Shown piece by piece: positions 60,384 to 64,000 of a DNA stretch of 64,000 nt. The DNA comes from Azospirillum sp. TSH64 (lineage in GTDB: Bacteria > Pseudomonadota > Alphaproteobacteria > Azospirillales > Azospirillaceae), in contig NZ_LGQW01000015.1 in assembly GCF_003116035.1 (NCBI RefSeq), positions 5,368,070 to 5,432,069 on the forward strand, read 5' to 3'. The translations under genes were made by a program, and so were the position numbers. Numbering within the stretch: position 1 is the first letter of the stretch; each line of letters begins with the position of its first letter. The notes under the pieces were generated by a model, which worked only from the letters and a program-made list of their open reading frames with translations, made no database searches and had not been told where the DNA came from.

Positions 60384-60507
60384 GGAAAATGCACGCCACA
60401 GGACGGTGGCGTCGCACACATCCGCAACCATGCATCTATAGTGGGGCTGTGTGAACGGGGTGGCGGATTGGCCGCCACCGCCGCACACAAACAAGGGAGA
60501 AACGAGG

Positions 60508-60582
60508 ATGGATAAGATCCTCACACTCCTGATCCTGCTGTTGCAGATCGTCAAGGCGTGCCTTGATCTTCTGAACCGCTGA
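60508..60582 (+). CDS. 24-residue hydrophobic peptide, candidate membrane small protein
   Basis: MDKILTLLILLLQIVKACLD then LLNR, one hydrophobic helix with charged ends. AAGGGAGA and GAGG lie within 14 bases of the ATG, a strong translation signal. The amphipathic/leucine-rich character recalls type I toxins or other membrane microproteins, but no antisense RNA is identified and the family is not recognised. A TATAGT-type -10 is located about 65 bases upstream. Confidence 0.5.
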   Translation: MDKILTLLILLLQIVKACLDLLNR

Positions 60583-60689
60583 TCGGATGGGTGCGTCGGG
60601 GCTGGCCGGCCTCGATGCACCTGTCCCTAAAGATAAGCCATTTCCCGCGCTTGCCAAGAGGCTTCCGCACGCCTCCCGCGAGTTGACGG

Positions 60690-62177
60690 TCAGAGATACC
60701 GCCGCTCCAGATGCCGCTTGAACACCGATGCGTCGAGCGGCCGGCCGGTCGCCGCGGTCAGCAGATCGTCGCCGGAGGCATGGAAGCAGCCGGTCTGATG
60801 GACATTCACCCGCAGCCAGTTCACCAGCGGCGCGAACTCGCCACGCGACAATGCCGGGACGATCTCCGGATCGGCGCTGCGGGCGGCGTCGAACAGCTGG
60901 GCCGCGGTCATCGCGCCCAGCGTGTAGCTGGGGAAATAACCCCAGCCGCCACCGGGCCAGTGGATGTCCTGCAAGCAGCCGAGCCGGTCGTCCGGCGGGA
61001 CCACGCCGACGAGTTCGGCCATGCCGTCGTTCCAGGCGCCCGGCAGGTCCGGCAGGGTCAGGTCGCCGGCGACCAGCGCCTTTTCCAGGCGGTAGCGCAG
61101 GATGATGTGGGCGGGATAGGTCACCTCGTCGGCATTGACGCGGATGAAGCCACGCTCCACCCGGCTGTAGAGGCGGCGCAGATTGTCGGCCTCCCAGGCC
61201 GGCCCCTCCCCGCCGAAGGTCTCGCGCACCACCGGCGCCAGCCAGGTGATGAACTCCGCCGAGCGGCAGGCCTGCATCTCCATCAGCAGCGACTGGCTCT
61301 CATGCACCGCCATGCCGCGGGACTGGCCGACCGGCTGGGTCAGCCATGCGGCCGGGCGGTTCTGCTCGTACAGCGCATGGCCGGTCTCGTGCAGGATGCC
61401 CATCAGCGCATCGGTGAAGTTCGCCTCGTCATAGCGGGTGGTGATGCGCACATCGCCGGTCGCCCCGCCGCAGAAGGGATGCAGCGACACGTCCAACCGG
61501 CCGCGACGGAAGTCGAAGCCCAGCCGCTCCATCATGCGGACGCCAAGCTCGCGCTGCTTCTCCACCGGGAACGGCCCCTGCGGCTCGGTCACCGCCGGCG
61601 CCGCCGCCTGCTTGTCGAGGACGCGGCCGATCAGGTCGGGCAGGAAGCCGGACAGGTCGGCGAACAGCGCGTCGATCCGCTCCGCCCGCGCGCCCGGATC
61701 GTGGCTGTCGAGCAGCGCGTCATAGGCGCTGATCCCCATCACCGATCCGAGCGCCTCCGCCCCCTCGCGGACGCGGGCCAGAACCTCGGTCAGCGAGGGC
61801 AGCAGCTTGGCATAGTCGCTTTCCGCCCGCGCGGCGCGCCAGGTCATCTCGCAGACCGACACCGCCTTGCTGGTCGCCTCGACCAGATCGGCGGGAACGG
61901 CGGTTGCCTGGATGTGGTGGCGGCGCATCTCGCGCAGGTTGGCGCGTTGCCAGGGGTCGAGGCTGCCGTCGCTCTCCGCCTCGGCCAGCAGATCGCCCAT
62001 GCGCGGGTCGGTCGCCAGTTCGTGGGCGATCACCGACAGGGTCGCGGTCTGCTCCGCCCGGCCGTCGTTGGCCCCCTCCGGCATGATCGTCTGGGTGTCC
62101 CAGCCGAGAATGCCCAGCGCGTCACCGATGGCGGCGATGCGGGCGTGGCGGCGTTCAAGCTCCTGATATGCGGTCAT
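60690..62177 (-). CDS. Carboxypeptidase Taq (M32 family)
   Basis: 495-residue zinc metallocarboxypeptidase removing C-terminal residues from peptides. The HEXXH motif is ILHETGHALYEQ; the region DVSLHPFCGGATGDVRITTRY and the C-terminal Zn ligand Glu in the HESQSLLMEMQA block are typical of M32. Cytoplasmic, no signal. Its start overlaps the SURF1 end by 23 bases, so it may be the last gene of the cox operon. Confidence 0.94.
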   Translation of the reverse strand: MTAYQELERRHARIAAIGDALGILGWDTQTIMPEGANDGRAEQTATLSVIAHELATDPRMGDLLAEAESDGSLDPWQRANLREMRRHHIQATAVPADLVEATSKAVSVCEMTWRAARAESDYAKLLPSLTEVLARVREGAEALGSVMGISAYDALLDSHDPGARAERIDALFADLSGFLPDLIGRVLDKQAAAPAVTEPQGPFPVEKQRELGVRMMERLGFDFRRGRLDVSLHPFCGGATGDVRITTRYDEANFTDALMGILHETGHALYEQNRPAAWLTQPVGQSRGMAVHESQSLLMEMQACRSAEFITWLAPVVRETFGGEGPAWEADNLRRLYSRVERGFIRVNADEVTYPAHIILRYRLEKALVAGDLTLPDLPGAWNDGMAELVGVVPPDDRLGCLQDIHWPGGGWGYFPSYTLGAMTAAQLFDAARSADPEIVPALSRGEFAPLVNWLRVNVHQTGCFHASGDDLLTAATGRPLDASVFKRHLERRYL

Positions 62178-62979
62178 CGGGTCGTCCGTCGGTTCCGGTG
62201 TCGGCGCGCTTGCGCTGTGACAGCACGTAGATCCCGGCGAGCGTCACCGCAAGCCCGTACCAGGTCAAGGCATACTGCAAGTGGTTGTTCGGCAGCTCCA
62301 CCCGCGGCTCGATCCCCGCCAGGGTTCCGGCCGGTGCACCGGGCAAACCGGCGCCCTGCCCGGCGCCATTACCGCTCCCTTGTCCCGGCAGCAGTTCCAC
62401 CACCACCGGCGCCAGGCCGCTTAGCGACAGCGCGGCGGCCATCGCCGGCGGATCGGCGCGCATCCAGGCGGAACCGGGCGCCGGGGTGCCGTTGCCGGGC
62501 TGGAACAGGCCGGGCGGCTGCGGCACGCGGACGATGCCCCTGACGGTCGTCTCGCCCTCGAGCCGGGCGGCGGCGCGGGCCGCCGGGTCGCGGCGGTCCA
62601 TCGGCACGAAGCCGCGGTTGACCAGCAGGATGCCGGCCCCATCGGCGCGCTCGAACGGGGTCAGCACCTCATAGCCGACCTGCCCCTGGTGCGGGCGGGC
62701 GATCACCAGCAGGTCCTTGTCGGTCAGGAAATGCCCGGTGAGCGTCACCGGCCGGAACTCCCAGGCGGCGGGGTCGTCGATCCGGGCGGGCAGCGGTGCC
62801 GGCGGCGCGGCCATCTGGCGGGCGATCCGGGCGATCAGTTCCTCTTTCCAATGCAGCCGTTCCAGCTGCCATGTGCCGAGCCCGATGGTGACCGCAAGCC
62901 CGGCCAGCGTGACCAAGGTCGCTCCCAGCGTGGGGCGGAAATGTCGCCGCCCTGCCGTCTCGACCGCGGTCGCGCTCAA
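62155..62979 (-). CDS. SURF1 family cytochrome c oxidase assembly protein
   Basis: 274 residues with two transmembrane segments (LGATLVTLAGLAVTIGLGTW near the N terminus; LTWYGLAVTLAGIYVL near the C terminus) and a periplasmic domain with GYEVLTPFE and ILLVNRGFVP. Helps insert haem a into cytochrome c oxidase. A TTG start at 62979 overlapping the DUF983 TGA is favoured, GGAG nine bases upstream; the frame otherwise runs to 63105. Confidence 0.88.
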   Translation of the reverse strand: MSATAVETAGRRHFRPTLGATLVTLAGLAVTIGLGTWQLERLHWKEELIARIARQMAAPPAPLPARIDDPAAWEFRPVTLTGHFLTDKDLLVIARPHQGQVGYEVLTPFERADGAGILLVNRGFVPMDRRDPAARAAARLEGETTVRGIVRVPQPPGLFQPGNGTPAPGSAWMRADPPAMAAALSLSGLAPVVVELLPGQGSGNGAGQGAGLPGAPAGTLAGIEPRVELPNNHLQYALTWYGLAVTLAGIYVLSQRKRADTGTDGRPDDRISGA

Positions 62980-63347
62980 GAGCCCTTCTCCACTTCGCTG
63001 CGGCGATAGCGGTACTGGAGGGCGATCACAGCGGCCTTGGCCGGCCGCAACATGCCCAGCGTCAGGCCCAGCACCACGATGCTCCAGACGATGGCATGCA
63101 GCCACAGCGGCCAGTCCACCGTCATCGACACCCAGAGTGCGACCGGAACCACGAGGAAGCCCAGGATGAAGATCAGGAACACGGCGGGGCCGTCGCCGCT
63201 GTCGACCTGCGAGAAATCCAGGCCGCAGACATTGCAGCGCTCCGCGACGGTCAAATAGCCGTCGTACAGCCGCCCCTTGCCGCAGCGCGGGCAGACGCTG
63301 CGCAGGCCCGCCGACAAGGGGGAAACACTCGGGTAGAGATCGATCAC
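62976..63347 (-). CDS. DUF983 membrane protein
   Basis: 123 residues with a CPRCGKGRLYDGY...CNVCGLDF zinc-ribbon-like N terminus and two hydrophobic segments (GPAVFLIFILGFLVVPVALWV; AIVWSIVVLGLTLGML). DUF983 proteins commonly lie next to cox genes, as here, and are presumed accessory to oxidase assembly. Confidence 0.92.
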   Translation of the reverse strand: MIDLYPSVSPLSAGLRSVCPRCGKGRLYDGYLTVAERCNVCGLDFSQVDSGDGPAVFLIFILGFLVVPVALWVSMTVDWPLWLHAIVWSIVVLGLTLGMLRPAKAAVIALQYRYRRSEVEKGS

Positions 63348-63419
63348 GCCATCACCTCCAGTCCGGACCGTTCCGGCAGCGATACAGACCGCCGCCGGAA
63401 CGGCTCGGCACCGGTCGCG

Positions 63420-64000
63420 TCAGTGGACGGCGACCACGCCGCCATGACCGCCCCACCAGTAGACCGACACGAACAGGAACAGCCAGACGACGTCGACGAA
63501 GTGCCAGTACCAGGCCGCCGCCTCGAAGCCGAAATGGCTTTCCGGGGTGAAGTGCCCCTTGTTCGTCCGGAACCAGCACACCGCCAGGAAGATGGTGCCG
63601 ACCAGCACATGGAAGCCGTGGAAGCCGGTCGCCATGTAGAAGGTCGAGGGGAAGATGCCGTCGGTGAACTTGAAGGACGCGTGGACGTACTCGTAGACCT
63701 GGAAGAAGCTGAACAGGACGCCGAGCAGAACGGTCAGGCCCAGCGCCTTCGCTGCCACGCGGTTCTGTCCCTCAATGATTGCATGGTGGGCCCAGGTGAC
63801 GGTAACGCCCGACAGCAGCAGGGTCAGCGTCATCATCAGCGGCATGTCGAAGGCGTCGATGACATGCACATTGGGCGGCGGCCAGATGGCGTCGGGGTTG
63901 AGCGGCGACACCTTCGGCTCCAGCGCCGCATGGAAGAAGGCCCAGAAGAAGGCGGCGAAGAACATCACCTCGGACGCGATGAACAGCGCCATGCCATAGC
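63420..64000 (-). CDS. coxC: Cytochrome c oxidase subunit III (N terminus outside window)
   Basis: The C-terminal ~193 residues of CoxC. MALFIASEVMFFAAFFWAFF with the conserved Glu starts the visible part, followed by HHAIIEGQ, FTDGIFPSTFYMATGFHGFH, EAAAWYWHFVDVVWLFLFVS and VYWWGGHGG, all diagnostic. Reads out of the window, with DUF983 and SURF1 downstream; the coxB/A genes are presumably just outside. The N-terminal part is missing. Confidence 0.93.
   Translation of the reverse strand, partial: YGMALFIASEVMFFAAFFWAFFHAALEPKVSPLNPDAIWPPPNVHVIDAFDMPLMMTLTLLLSGVTVTWAHHAIIEGQNRVAAKALGLTVLLGVLFSFFQVYEYVHASFKFTDGIFPSTFYMATGFHGFHVLVGTIFLAVCWFRTNKGHFTPESHFGFEAAAWYWHFVDVVWLFLFVSVYWWGGHGGVVAVH

Noticed and set aside
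1..64000. CRISPR array
   Set aside because: No regularly spaced direct repeats of suitable length were seen; the repeats present are inverted, short or tandem without spacers.

Overview
The window is high-GC (mostly high-60s % by eye) bacterial chromosome. It is most consistent with an Alphaproteobacterium of the Rhodospirillales, Azospirillum-like. The supporting signs are a GcrA-family cell-cycle regulator, the fabD-fabG-acpP-fabF-mltG and rpsF-rpsR-DUF2232-rplI orders, a type II NADP isocitrate dehydrogenase, a coxC-DUF983-SURF1 string and generous chemotaxis/c-di-GMP genes. Genus is inference from gene content; no rRNA or tRNA gene was found in the window.

Layout. 0-4.9 kb: a cheR fragment and chemoreceptor on the minus strand, divergent from a second chemoreceptor, then two small unknowns. 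4.9-9.6 kb: a minus-strand fatty-acid operon (fabD, fabG, acpP, fabF, mltG) with a recognisable promoter. 9.8-13.5 kb: an acyltransferase and the S6/S18/DUF2232/L9 operon. 13.7-22.1 kb: cyclopropane fatty acid synthase, isocitrate dehydrogenase, a short Rossmann protein, a stomatin/NfeD pair, gcrA, an ECF sigma/anti-sigma pair, and a second, unrelated-subfamily isocitrate dehydrogenase. 22.2-26.9 kb: a secreted multicopper oxidase divergent from a SulP-STAS-cyclic-nucleotide-binding transporter. 27.0-30.4 kb: a terminase-small-subunit-like orphan and a strikingly AT-rich two-gene island (unknown winged-helix-like protein plus a PD-(D/E)XK nuclease-like protein), the best candidate for an undescribed defence module. 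30.4-37.2 kb: CoxE-like VWA protein, HD phosphohydrolase, ccoG and glnD.

37.2-42.0 kb lies between glnD and mutS, genes that are often neighbours in Alphaproteobacteria. It holds accessory genes: a lipoprotein, small unknowns, a stress-type protein, and an AT-rich cassette of small protein, Cys/His amidase-like protein and membrane-anchored protein that looks like an antibacterial effector/immunity unit. 42-52 kb is housekeeping (mutS, SDR, purF, cvpA, radA, map, NUDIX, Uma2, DUF985 cupin). 52-56.6 kb has an EAL phosphodiesterase, small unknowns, a YnfA-like protein and CsbD. 56.8-64 kb has ppiD, trpE, a 24-residue hydrophobic peptide gene preceded by a consensus DnaA box, an M32 carboxypeptidase, SURF1, DUF983 and a truncated coxC.

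Themes: envelope lipid and wall biogenesis (fab genes, cfa, mltG, cvpA region), respiratory chain assembly (ccoG, SURF1, coxC), nitrogen signalling (glnD), and signal transduction (MCPs, EAL protein, ECF sigma). Very long open frames opposite real genes are a GC-bias artefact and were not annotated.
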